Positions 11,586 through 21,676 of a stretch of DNA of 31,928 bases are shown here, piece after piece. The position numbers and the translations under genes are program-made. This DNA comes from Funneliformis mosseae. Taxonomy: Eukaryota > Glomeromycota > Glomeromycetes > Glomerales > Glomeraceae. Position 1 is the first letter of the stretch. The number at the start of each line of letters is the position of its first letter. The notes beneath the pieces are model-generated. The model had not been told where the DNA came from, ran no database searches, and worked only from the letters and a program-made list of their open reading frames with translations. The stretch covers positions 1-31,928 of the forward strand of contig CAJVPP010000461.1 in assembly GCA_910592005.1 (NCBI GenBank), given 5' to 3'.

Positions 11586-13595
11586 TTAATTTGGGAAACT
11601 GCCAATGCAGCGTTCAATTGCTTTGTCAAAATCCTCAGTCAATAGTTCGAAAATTTGTGTATCATTTTTATTGAGGATGTTTTTATTAAAGAGTATAGAT
11701 TAGAGATCATGGCAAGATCTGAGTAATTTATTAAGTATAGGAGTGAATTGAGAGATTTTTTTGTTGTTGTTTTTGACAGATTAGAACTAACTGTTCGTTA
11801 GATTGCTTTTGTAAATGAGCAATGCAAAGATCAGTGTTGATGTGTGGATATTTTTTTCTGCTTCAGAGGTAGTATCAGGTAAGTTATTATTAAAGTCATC
11901 CGCCTCTGCAGGAGTGATGACTTTAATGTAAAGGGCATTTTCAACTATAGCAAGGCGTTATTGCGAAAATTTAAATTCGACACAAAGGTTGGAGAGAACG
12001 TTGGAAATTGACGTAAGTTGAGAGGTAACAAACTGTTTAAAGTCTGGGTCATGAATCAAACTACCTTTTGCTGTACCATTATCTAATTTTGGTGTAGGGA
12101 GAACTTCAGTTTTCATGAACTCATTGATTGGTTCGTTTGCCTATCATAAATTTTTATTTTCATAGGAGGGGTTATTGGATAAAGAAACATGAGGTTTAAT
12201 TTTTGGTGGTGGGAGAGGAGGAGGTCTCCTTTTTGGTCCATCTTGAGGATGGGTGATTTGTTGTGAAGTTTTAGCTATGTGAGCAAAAGTGATATTTTTA
12301 CGAATAGCGCCTCATATAGGACTATATTTTGGTGCTGTGTAGTTGTTAAATTAAGTTGGTTGAAATTGCTGATATAGATTTTGCATATTTTAGTTCTTTG
12401 AGGATTGATGACGTCTGGAATAGGTAGACGCATTGTGATATGTAGAGGAATAAATTGCACAAAGTTTGGCTTTCAGGTCAGTCCATTCTAATTTTTTATT
12501 GTTAAGAGTTAAATTTTTTATTCCTAGAGCATCCAGGGTGTCTTCTTTTTTAAAGAAGTAAAAATAAGCGTGTTGTAAATAATTATAATTCGAATGGGCT
12601 TTGGAGATAATCTATGCAGTAGCAGAGACTATATTTCCAATGCTCTAGAGGTCACGTGGTGTGACATTTCGAGGGAGATTTGTTAATTTTGCTAAGAATG
12701 CAGAGCGAGCTTGAATTTCAGTCCTAAATAGGCTACAAGAATGAAATCGGATCATATCGTTAAGAAGATAAATCCTATCTCCTTTTTTTAATTCTTTGAA
12801 ATTGGCATTTTCATCAAAAGTAATTGTGGCTCATTATCATAGATTTTTTGTTTCCATGGTAAAACGGACGATATTACCAAATTTGAAAAATAATTTTCGT
12901 AATTTAGTTTCTGTGACGTCTAAAGGGATTTCTGTTACTATGATTGACCGATCGGGTATGTAAGGCGCAGATTTTTTTATATCAAGGGGTTGGAATGTAA
13001 TATCAACCATATCGGGAGATTTGTGTTTATATAATTCATCACATTCAATTTTGTCTGAAAAGACAACTTTAATAATAGCCTGATTGTACTCAGTAGAATG
13101 TTTTCCTTTTGTAGCGATGATGAATGAGTTATATTTATCATAGCACAAATTGGTGATCTTTGAGATCTTCATTTAGGGGTTTGGGCTAAGGAGTTTATCC
13201 ATTTGGATGTAGGCAAAAAATTTTGTGACTTGCAATGAGGAAGCATCAAAGCCTATGATTGAAGTATCTAAAAGATTTTCTGACGTGTCAAAAGACTCGT
13301 CGACATTAACTGTTGGTATGGACGCAGTAGTTTCAGAAGTTGTGGAAATTGAGGTAATAATTTCAGGGCTTTTTCCTTTGTCAAGGTTGTTAAACGAACT
13401 TTCTTCGACTAGGTCAACTTCTATGGTGCTGGTCTCTTCTAAAAGGATAGTTACAAAAGGTTCCTTTACATAAATAAGAGGAAGGTTGTTGTCTGAAGTT
13501 TGCAGTGTATTTTGTTTCTTTTTTAGTAGTTTATCAGATATTAGCGATACAGAGTGATCGCAGTTGGTATTCTTCCTTTCGGTTTTTTTTGGCAT
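11586..13595 (-). pseudogene. LINE B ORF1 relic: RRM-like RNA-binding protein, broken
   Basis: The start MPKKTERKN at 13595 gives a basic N-terminus like that of copy A. A Ser/Thr/Asp-rich linker follows. After an in-frame TAA at 13173-13175 comes MKISKITNLCYDK, then the RRM-like core IIVTEIPLDVTE (RNP2-like) and LRKLFFKFGNIVRFTMETK (12840-12950). Beyond another stop the homologous region ELKKGDRIYLLNDMIRFHS is readable. The C-terminal region (about 11600-12270) is polar and ends at the TAA 11586-11588. The role, by family, is to bind LINE RNA. The position of the zinc-knuckle remnant seen in copy A is eroded here. Confidence 0.7.
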
Positions 13596-13641
13596 TTTTG
13601 CAGATTTGTTGGAAAGGCAAGAATTTATTTTTTATTTTTTT

Positions 13642-13660
13642 TTTTATCATTTAAAAAATA
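13642..13660 (-). repeat. Shared 5'-terminal motif of the LINE family (copy B)
   Basis: This is the partner of the motif at 6086-6104 (18 of 19 bases). Beyond it lies A/T-rich low-complexity DNA that does not resemble the flank of copy A, apart from the A-run itself, so the motif marks the element end. Confidence 0.55.
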
Positions 13661-13944
13661 AAAATAAAATATAAAAAACAAAAAAAAAGTTATTTTTAGA
13701 CGATCAGGTGTAATGTAAACTATTCACATGATTGGAATATTTATAAGAACGCATAAATAAGCAAAAAACATAAGCAAAAGTTATAACGAACAGGTGGGAG
13801 GCAGCGTGAAATTATTTTTTTTAACCAGAACTTGTGACTGAAATTAAAAAATATTTCCAGTTTTTTTGTATCACTAATAAATAATTATATAAATATGATA
13901 ATCTTTTTTTCAAATTTTATTGCATTTTATAATATCATTATTAC

Positions 13945-14334
13945 AATATTGCTTTGAACTTAAAAGAGTTAGAAGTGATTCACTTCAAAATGATCAAGCT
14001 TCTGATAATGAAGATAATCCTAGCAAAAATGCCAAAAAATCTTATAAAAGTAATAATAAAATATTCAAACTCAAATGGCTGAATGAATTTTCTTAGTTAC
14101 GCTATGATGAAATTAACAAAAGAATGTATTATATATTATGTATATGACATAAGAAAAAAAATAAATTTGCTACGGAGGGGTAACAAATATTTCAAGAAAA
14201 TCAGCAATTAGAGAGTATATAAATACTGAAGATCATAATGATGTAAAGAAATTAGAAGTTCAAGAATACAAATGGAATCATTACAAAAAGAATTCACTTC
14301 TTCTAATGCAATATGAATCATATTGTTGGTATAA
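13945..14334 (+). pseudogene. Zinc-finger N-terminus of a transposase-like protein, fragment
   Basis: The frame reads FKLKWLNEFS-LRYDEINKRM, then YYILCI-HKKKNKFATEG, and after a frameshift ISRKSAIREYINTEDHND. This spacing of KWL, a CxxC-like pair, FATxG, SRKSA and a final His pair resembles the TTF/BED-like zinc finger at the start of hAT-type transposases and ZMYM/C17orf113-like proteins (family knowledge). The first Cys and one His appear as Tyr, each explained by a single C/G to T/A change. Stops at Trp-like positions fit the same change. The downstream part is cut off by the inverted-repeat element at 14335. Confidence 0.5.
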
Positions 14335-15042
14335 AGCATAGCGGGCTTTTTCTGTGATTGGCTAATTATACACTAATATGATTGGCCAATAACCAATCAC
14401 GTGACTATTTATTCTAATAAAAAATTTAAAAATTTTAATTTTTTAAGTCTGAATCATTAATAATTATGTGAAAATATTATATAAAAAGGACCAAATTATC
14501 TTTAATAAGCGAAAAATATATTAAAATATTTTTTTATTAAATTATATTAATGTAAAATACATTTAAATATTTATCTAAATTACAGTTCATTATTAGTTAT
14601 TTGGTTTAAAAAATTTAAATCAAAATTATACAATAAAGTTAAAACATGAAAGAATAGTTGTACATTATCTATTATTTATTAGAAATAATCTAACCTTCTC
14701 TTTTATTTGTGTAAATAAATAAAATAAATCTTAAAATATATACCAATATATAATTCAATTTTCAATCTCTCTTTCTCTCTCTATATATATATATACATAT
14801 AAAATAACATATTACAAAGAAACCCTTATTAGCTAAGTTCTGAATTACCTTACTTTTTATCAAATTACTTTGACAGTTTATAAAACAGAAGTATATTTTA
14901 GAAATTTTTTTATTACAACCTTTGCAAATATATCCCTGTGGCTACGAATCCATTTAAAGATTGATGATCATCTTTTTTATATAAATTTAATATGTGATAA
15001 TCATTTTAAAAATCAACCAATCAGGCTTAAGCCCGCTATGCT
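14335..15042. mobile_element. Inverted-repeat non-autonomous DNA element (708 bp)
   Basis: The left end AGCATAGCGGGCTT (14335-14348) and right end (15029-15042) are perfect 14-bp inverted repeats. Similarity continues less exactly inward, with TGATTGG on each side. The interior is AT-rich with a CT/TA microsatellite near 14770-14800 and no convincing gene. No clear target duplication was found. The left arm has CCAAT boxes in both orientations (14357-14399) followed by CACGTG (14399-14404), which could act as a promoter-like cluster. It interrupts or bounds the zinc-finger fragment before it. Confidence 0.65.
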
Positions 15043-15151
15043 ACTACCCAGCTGATGTCCTCTATCTTTTATATCTTTCAGTGTATACACATTAGGCATA
15101 ATATTAGTAATGGTTATATAGCAGGAAAAAAATTATGTTGCAATTTTCTGA

Positions 15152-15174
15152 GACCACGTGGTCCTGAAATTTCA
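15152..15174. promoter_or_regulatory. Palindromic E-box plus adjacent palindrome
   Basis: GACCACGTGGTC (15152-15163) is a perfect 12-bp palindrome centred on CACGTG. It is followed one base later by the palindrome TGAAATTTCA (15165-15174). Such sites are typical bHLH-type binding sequences. The target gene is unclear; the nearest coding relic on the plus strand starts about 200 bp downstream. Confidence 0.35.
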
Positions 15175-15199
15175 GAAGCATTATTTTTCTATAAATATT

Positions 15200-15316
15200 A
15201 TATATCGATATATATTGATAGGTATTGAAATATATTGAAGAGTATTAATACATATTGAAAAGTATTGATATATACTTATTGATACGTATTGATATTTATT
15301 GAAGAGTATTAATATT
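15200..15316 (+). repeat. Imperfect TATTGA-rich tandem repeat
   Basis: The words TATTGATA, TATTGAAA and TATTGAAGAGTATTAATA recur at roughly 10- to 15-base steps. It looks like slippage-born low-complexity DNA. Confidence 0.6.
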
Positions 15317-15379
15317 CTTTTTTCTAATATATAAAATCCAGAAAAGATGGTAACCTGTATCTAAGATACATTTTATAAT

Positions 15380-15956
15380 ACTAAAGGCAACTCTGTTATT
15401 AGAAGCTGACATAAAGAAAATTAGAGAATCCAGAGGTAGGATATCCAATGTAACAAAAAAAATGGCTAGTAAATTCTATATCAGACCTAAGCGTGTTTAT
15501 GAAATATGAGAAAATAAAGAACGCCTTTAGCAAGGAGTGGTCCAAGAGGGACTGGCTATTTCATCTTCCTCTGGTCAGCCTATTTTGGATGAGAATTTCC
15601 AGACTAATAAGATAGAACAGATTGAGTCAGATATACATAACCAAAATATATTCTCCTTTACAGAACTGGAAAAAAAAATATGTAATACTGAGATTGAATC
15701 TAGTGAATCTACCAATTTGACTTCAGAAAGGAGTATTATTTTAGGCAATAAGGTAAAAAAGACTGGAAGGAAGAAGTCAAAGTCTAAGTTCACATTAATT
15801 TTGCCAGTACTATCTATTGAGATTCAGCTAATCCTAACTTCAAAGAATGATACAAACAATATGAATACATTGTATGAGAAGATGGTTGAAAAAAGCACAA
15901 AAATTGTAGATGAAAAAAAGAAGCGTTATCCTGAAAATAACTTATCTATTCCTTAA
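15380..15956 (+). pseudogene. Unknown basic protein relic with a possible helix-turn-helix start
   Basis: A frame free of frameshifts runs from about 15380 to the TAA at 15954-15956, broken only by TGA (after VYEI) and TAG (before QGVVQEG). Both stops are explained by Trp or Gln codons. The N-terminal part reads KIRESRGRISNVTKKM and then RPKRVYEI, helical and basic, which could be a helix-turn-helix DNA-binding unit (inference). The middle is Ser/Glu-rich, followed by the basic motif KKTGRKKSKSK. The only upstream Met (MASKFYIRP) lies inside the putative helix-turn-helix, so the true start is lost or lies in an upstream exon. I do not recognise the family. It may be an accessory DNA-binding protein of a mobile element. 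Confidence 0.4.
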
Positions 15957-16047
15957 GAAGACTATCATAAAATTCATTGATTTTCGCATTGAACTTGAGA
16001 GTAATGAAAAGCTTCTTCTCAAGTTCTTTATACGAATTGCCATACTC

Positions 16048-19000
16048 TCAGTTGAAGACGTTAAAGCATAGCTCATTTTTTTTTAATGCATCATTATCCT
16101 CACTTAAGTTCTGTAGGTTTTGAGAAATTCTATCTGAAGTCGAAGAATTGTCATATTTAAAAATAGTAATCACATAATTCACCTCGAGCTTATTCTTGAC
16201 CTTATGCATATTAATTAGGATAAAAAATTCTTTACTATTATACTTTAATCTCAATTCTCGCTTTAATGCAAGTAAATCATAGTTATATTTATTAAGCAAT
16301 ATATTAGGTAAAATAAGCATCAGCTTAGGATACTTAACTACTACAAAATCAGCATATATAATACATCTAAAAGCGAAATTCACTGCTGCATTTCTAACAA
16401 TTCCAAGGGATTCTGTAAGAGTAGTAGCAATACCTTTAAGATCATGTTTTTCTTTTGTATTAATTTCTAGCTTTGATCATTTAGCTATATCCTCAGACAT
16501 GATCAGAAAAATTAGTACCAGGATCAACTATACCTGTCAGAATCACTAGACGCTTAATTTTACACTTAATAGTGATAATATATGTGGCAGGTTCTTTTTT
16601 TTGAACGAAATCTATTTCTATGGGATCATCAATATACTCATCATTTGACTCAGGTACAGCAGGGATTGGTTTCTGAAAAGATGAGAAATCATTAGCTTTC
16701 AGTTTGACCTTTTCTTTAGCAAGCTTCTTAGTGTTTAGTGGAAGAGTCTAAATCATATACGAAGGAAGGATCTTTTTAAGTTCTTCTCGCAAAGCTGAAC
16801 TAAACTCACTCTAGACTATTTTACGAATAATCTGGATTTTAGAAGAAAAAGAATTGGCAAATGTATTATCTTGCTTTATCTTGTAGGCCTTTTTCTCAGA
16901 TTTGCTTTTAGATCTAGATTTATTACTTGATGAAGTATTACACTTTACTTTTTTTTGACTTAGTAATATTAACACTAATATCACTCCTAAAATCAAAAGA
17001 ACTTGTGTCAGAATCTGAACTATTACTAGATGATGATTTGCTAGAGGTGTTAAAATCTGAATCTAAATCAGAACCTGAATCTATAGTAGCGAGATTAACT
17101 TTAGCTTTCTTAGACTTATTCTTCTTTTTCTTCTTCTGAGTACATTTACGAGAATTATGTCTAGTTCAGTTACAGTTAGAGCAATGCTATTGTGTTTTCA
17201 CAACTTTTTTAATCGTTTTAGCCACATGTAGCTTTAACTGCTTTTTTGTGAGCTCAGCAAGTTCTTCATCAGAATCAACTTTAACCTTTTTCTTTGGCTT
17301 TGATAGCAAAGTAGGATTAAGGATAGGAACAAATTCTGGGGTTTCTTCTGTAATCTATGATAAAAATCTACCTATATTTTTATCTCATAAATTTTTATAT
17401 GTTCCTGCAAGATGTGGTTAAAATTGTGATAAAGCCACTTGTTGAGACCGTTGGGATTTTGAAGATGCTATTGTATTTTTTACCAAACTCTCAATTTTAG
17501 TTTTAGTCATCCTTGATTTATTAGTTTCTACATATGAATTGATCACTAGAAAAATTGGAAAAGAAGATGATGCATTCTGTTGAGATAATATAAATTTTTC
17601 CGCTTCAGCTAATACTTTTGTAATATTATCCTGAGTATCATGAAATTTAGCCATCATTTAAAGATTATATTAATTTATCGGAGATAGATCACAAATAAAT
17701 TGCTCTCTTTACTGTTTAGGAGTTATTTCAGCTAATTTACCAATCTTTTTAATTTTAGTAGAGAATTGCTTAATAGACAAATCACCCTGCACAAGTTGAC
17801 CAAATACTGCTGTTTGTTTTAAATGCTCAACTGTTATATAAGCAGTTTTAAATAGATAAAGAAGTTGACCAAGCTTAATACCAGAAGTGATAGTAACAGC
17901 AGGAAGACCATCTCCAGCATTCAGTATCACTGATGCATTATTTGTAGGCTCATCGCCTGTAATAGATCAGTCTTCATCCCATATTCCATTTGAAATAATA
18001 TCAGCACCAGTTGCAATTTCAACTCCAATTCTACCAATTTCAGTTCTCGCTTTATCTTGAAATTCTCTAGCAGTATTCAAATCACTAATTTGATTATCAC
18101 CATTTCTAACGTCTATTGCTCAAATAGCATTTAAATCTGTTACATCTAAGTTGTCTGAGAAATTATTATATTTCCGATTCTTATCTTTAATGCAAGTTAA
18201 ATAAAAATTCAATGCATCATTTGCAAGACATGATACTACTAATCCAAATGCCTCTTCTCTTCCAGCAACTTGACCTGCAGCAGGTATAATATTTATTTAA
18301 CTAGCTATTATATATCTTTACATGTCCCTAAGCCAATCTTCTGGATCCTTTTTAGGACAACCATAAAATATTGGGGGTCTGTATCTTACCATTCCTATAT
18401 ATTGTATATTAGGTGGATTATTCTAAAGCATTAAAATTTGTCCCTGTAAATTTAAAATATTCTGGTCTTTTTACCTAATTATTAGCTGAAAAACAAATTT
18501 TTTATGTAGCAATTCACTAATGTGAGTTTATTTTCTCGTTATAATAACTAACATTCTATTTACTTAGTTTTAGGCATTGATCTGCAACTATCAGGTATTT
18601 TGCTGAAGATGATTAGTATCTCGCTTATATAATAGCTGTTTAGCAAATTTTTCTTGTAATAATTCTTGAATACGCCTATATTTATCTTGATATGAAAACA
18701 TCTAGCGACAGGATTCTCATCTTTCATTATTATAGGCTAATATAACCAAGTCTCACTCTTCTTGAACATTGTCTCTTTCTCTCAAAGTTCTTTCAACCTG
18801 AATGCAGAATTCATTTAATAAATATTGTAACCATAAATTCTGATTTCTGCTATCATTTAACTGATTTCTAAGATCTTCTACTCGCAAAATTGAATCATTT
18901 AATAAGTTCTGATATTGATCCCTCTCAGTTGTAATATTTTGTAAAGTAACCCGAATAGTATTTAATGAGTCTCTGATTCCATCTATAACATTAGCAGGGT

Positions 19001-19462
19001 TTTGCATAAGCATACTGACTCCCTTAATATAATTTTTAATTCGTTCTAACCCTCTATTAATATTTGTAATAAGATTAGTTATTGCCATATCTAAAGTATT
19101 TATTGGGATTTTTTATTTATAAGAATCTGGATTCTTGCTTTAAGACTCCTAACCTTATTATTGAGCTCTATAATTTGACTATCTTGAATAGATCTAACTT
19201 TATCTTTGAATTTTTTTTCCTGTTGTAAGATCCTAAGCTGTTTCTGCAAATCAGAACTTTCTGATTTAAATTTCTCTATCACTTTCTCATGAACTATAAT
19301 AGTATTATTATGTAATGAAATTATTCAATAATATTGCTCAAACTCCTTTACAAGAGATTGAATTTTTTTCTTGTAACTCTTATTAATAAAAATTTCATCT
19401 TAAAGCTCATTACAAAGCTTCTGATTCATATCTAAAAGCTATGAATATGCTGGATTAAACAT
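16048..19462 (-). pseudogene. Gag-protease polyprotein relic of an LTR-type retroelement
   Basis: This would be the structural polyprotein that packages retroelement RNA and is cut by its own protease. The start is the ATG at 19462 (MFNPAYS). Coiled-coil segments follow (19100-19440 and 18753-19088). Next is a capsid-like region with FYGCPKKDPEDWLRDM (near 18320-18380), TAREFQDKARTEIGRIG, and LGQLLYLFKTAYITVEHLKQ (17709-17930), continuing through MMAKFHDTQDNITK. A CCHC knuckle CSNCN-TRHNSRKC (17142-17183, a stop at the Trp-like position) and a Lys/Ser-rich linker come next. Then there is a retropepsin-like site VDPGTNFS (near 16514-16528) and its C-terminal half IIYADFVVVKYPKLMLILPN. Usual retropepsins have D[ST]G; here it is DPG. 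Stops are largely Q/W-type, with at least two or three frameshifts. No RT or LTR pair is visible. Confidence 0.75.
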
Positions 19463-19644
19463 GGTATTTTATCCTAATTTATAGTATTATTATAATAATC
19501 CTACTTTGAGAATAAGCCAACCGCAAATTGTAATAGATCCTGATGAGACTCAAAAAATTGAAAAAATATTATATTGTATGATATATATTATTATTTAATC
19601 AGATATTATTTTAATCTTAAATCCTTGCTAAAAGCACTTAAGAT

Positions 19645-20203
19645 AAGTGATACGTGTAAAAAAGAGGGGCATCGATTCTGCCTAAGTGAATGTAAAACTT
19701 TTTTAGAAAATCAAAAATCATACTAAATCAATAAAACCTCTTTAAAATACATTTCTAGAACTAGCTATAGATGAATAATACGCCCTAATTATGTACATCA
19801 GTGTGATATACTATTTCTCATTTATGATTGTTATAGAGGTAAAAAATATAAAGCAGTGCTTAATATAAAAGACTATGCCTTCAGATATAAGGCTATAGTT
19901 CCACTTAGATTGAAAAAAAGTTTTGAGATTGTTAAAGTATTTAGAAAAATATATGGAAATCAAAATAATCCATTGATATGGCCAAAGCTTTTACAATGTG
20001 ATGGAGGTTATGAGTTTATAGGCAAGACCTTTTGATTAATGCAAGAACACAATATTATAATTTGAGTGATTAGCCTATATAGTCATAGAAGACTTACTTT
20101 TATAAAACGTTTTAACCAAACACTCTCAAAAATTCTATAAAAAATCCAGTATGCTATTGAATCAATAACTTCTGATCCTATATTAATAAGAGCATGAGTT
20201 AGA
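19645..20203 (+). pseudogene. Retroviral-type integrase core relic
   Basis: Integrases of this kind insert element DNA with a DDE catalytic triad. The frame reads RPNYVHQCDILFLIYD (first Asp), KYKAVLNIKDYAFRYKA, PLIWPKLLQCDGGYEF (second Asp), then FIKRFNQTLSKIL, where the catalytic Glu of the usual VERFN is Lys. Stops (TAA, TGA) match W/Q-type changes, and the frame is otherwise continuous. It points away from the Gag-protease relic, whose start lies about 180 bp to the left on the other strand. It stops at the pogo-like terminus at 20206. It could come from an LTR element, a Polinton/Maverick or a Ginger-type transposon; the sequence does not decide. Confidence 0.65.
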
Positions 20204-20205
20204 TA

Positions 20206-20305
20206 CAGTCAAACCTTTATATACCAATGCTTCTATTTTGAAAAAAATGTATCAGTATACAGAATTATCGGTATACTATGAAAATTTTATATACTGATAT
20301 TATTA
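20206..20305 (+). mobile_element. Pogo/Tigger-like terminal repeat fragment
   Basis: After TA (20204-20205) the sequence CAGTCAAACCTTTATATACC begins. This closely resembles the pogo-superfamily terminal repeat (CAGT...AACC...TATA). Subterminal words TATCAGTATAC and TATCGGTATAC repeat after it. Only about 100 bp is present before the Tc1-like element begins at the TA 20306-20307. I found no matching opposite end on the other side. Confidence 0.5.
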
Positions 20306-20307
20306 TA

Positions 20308-21621
20308 CAGTCCACGACATAAATATCTGGAATTTTATTGGTAGCACAAAAAAAGCCCCTATACCGCCAATTTATGTCTGACCAAAACAAAAATCAAAAT
20401 AGCAATTTTTTAGCTATTTATAGATATAAAAATAACGCCACAAAAATTTCACGTGATTATTTATCACAAAAAAACTCAATCCATGGCGCCCATTTCAGTT
20501 TTTGAAACAAGACGTTTGACTGTAAAGGAATTATGGGTTAAAAACATACGAAAACCCTCTGAAATAATTAAAATAACTGGTTATCCAAGCTCTACTGTAT
20601 ATGATATTGTCAACCGGTTAAAAAAAACTGGAGATGTTGAGCACTTACCTTGTCCTGGTCGTCCTCTTGTTCTTACTCCCAACAAACGTCGATATCTTGG
20701 TCGTCTCGTCCAAGTTAATAATGCAATATCTTCATCTTTAATGACAACGAAACTGAATAATATTTATTCAGACCTTAATATATCAACTCAAACTGTCTAA
20801 TATATCCTTAAAAATAAACTTAATTATGTAGTTTATAGGTCACAAGCTATTTCTCTTCTTAAACAAAATCATATCAAAGTACACCTCTAGTGGACTTTAA
20901 GGCATAACTAAGATGATTGGTCTTATACAATTTTTTCAGATGAAAGCACTTTTCAAACATTTAGTAATACTCTATTAGTATATTACAAAGCTAGTAGTAC
21001 ACATCCATCATATCCTATAGTAAAATATCCATATAAAATGCATATTTGAAATGCATTTTCTCGTCAAGATCTGATTAGGATTGAATTATTTACAGAAAAT
21101 ATAAATTTCAAAAATATTGTAAAATTCTTCAATCTAGCTTATTCTTAATACTCACAGTACTAGCTATAAGTGATACTTCTAATAAGATAACGCACTAACC
21201 CATATAGCAGAACGCACTCAACAATTTTTTATAGCGAATAATGTTTCAGTAATCAATTGGCCTGCAAACTCTCTAATTTGAATCCAATTAAGAATTTATA
21301 GGCTATTCTTAAACGAAAAATAGAGGAAATGGTCAATAATTGATTAGGAAAAAAAGTGCTTAGTGCAGTTACTTTTCAGGGCATAATTTGGCAAGAATGG
21401 GACAGTATTAATCAAAATGTTTTTTTTAATTTAGCAGATAGTATATCAGATTGGATTAATGAAGTAATATAAAAAAAAGGCTTATAATTAATTATTAATT
21501 TTTTTATTTTGTTAATCTGTATATTATAATTTATGAATAGCATAAATATAAAACTAATAAAATAAGATTTACAATATTTTTATTTGTCGCAATAAATTTT
21601 AGATATTTATGTCACAGACTG
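20308..21621 (+). mobile_element. Tc1-like DNA transposon, full length (1,314 bp), inactive
   Basis: Terminal inverted repeats are clear. The left end CAGTCCACGACATAAATATC (from 20308) pairs with the reverse complement of the right end, CAGTCTGTGACATAAATATC (ending at 21621). Both are flanked by TA (20306-20307 and 21622-21623), the Tc1/mariner target duplication. The transposase relic fills the centre. The length is normal for Tc1 elements. Confidence 0.85.
20483..21472 (+). pseudogene. Tc1-like transposase relic (DD34E type)
   Basis: The ATG at 20483 (MAPISVFETRRLTV) is preferred over an upstream GTG frame opening at 20453, because the helix-turn-helix begins there. The first 100 or so residues are intact: a Tc1-type helix-turn-helix (GYPSSTVYDIVNRLKKTG) and the linker CPGRPLVLT. 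After a TAA the frame continues through HL-WTLRHN-DDWSYTIFSDESTF (catalytic Asp at 20939-20941). The second Asp (DNALTHIAERTQQFF, 21186-21188) is in a shifted frame, followed by INWPANS. A 1-base loss then restores LNPIKNL, where the catalytic Glu is Lys (21290-21292). The total of about 329 codons matches the family's usual length. Dead by stops, two shifts and loss of Glu. Confidence 0.85.
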
Positions 21622-21676
21622 TAACTGTTAATCAATTAATACTTTTCTAAAATAATTATAAAATAAGTCTTCTGCT

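Larger units (their letters stand above)
6105..13660 (-). mobile_element. LINE copy B, near full-length (about 7.5 kb), decayed
   Basis: On the minus strand the order is: 5' motif (13642-13660), ORF1 (13595 to 11586), a 13-bp gap, ORF2 (11572 to about 6342), a 3' UTR and an A-rich tail (about 6105-6125). Domain order EN, RT, RNase H, zinc motif with an RRM-like ORF1 is known from RNase H-bearing LINE clades; the exact clade cannot be named by eye. Numerous stops, a few frameshifts and lost catalytic residues make it inactive. It is the most complete element in the window and the best template for reading copy A. Confidence 0.88.

Noticed and set aside
14870..15055. 61-codon plus-strand frame
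   Set aside because: It lies inside and runs past the right end of the inverted-repeat element and has no protein-like pattern.
16927..17139. Plus-strand frame ending in a Phe run
   Set aside because: It is antisense to the Lys/Ser-rich linker of the Gag-protease relic; the Phe run is the complement of Lys codons.
15130..19650. LTR pair around the Gag-protease relic
   Set aside because: I compared both flanks by eye and found no long direct repeat with TG...CA ends or an evident primer-binding site.
205..21472. Alternative genetic code (stops read as Trp or Gln)
   Set aside because: All three stop codons interrupt frames, and frameshifts and lost catalytic residues occur too. Decay explains this better.
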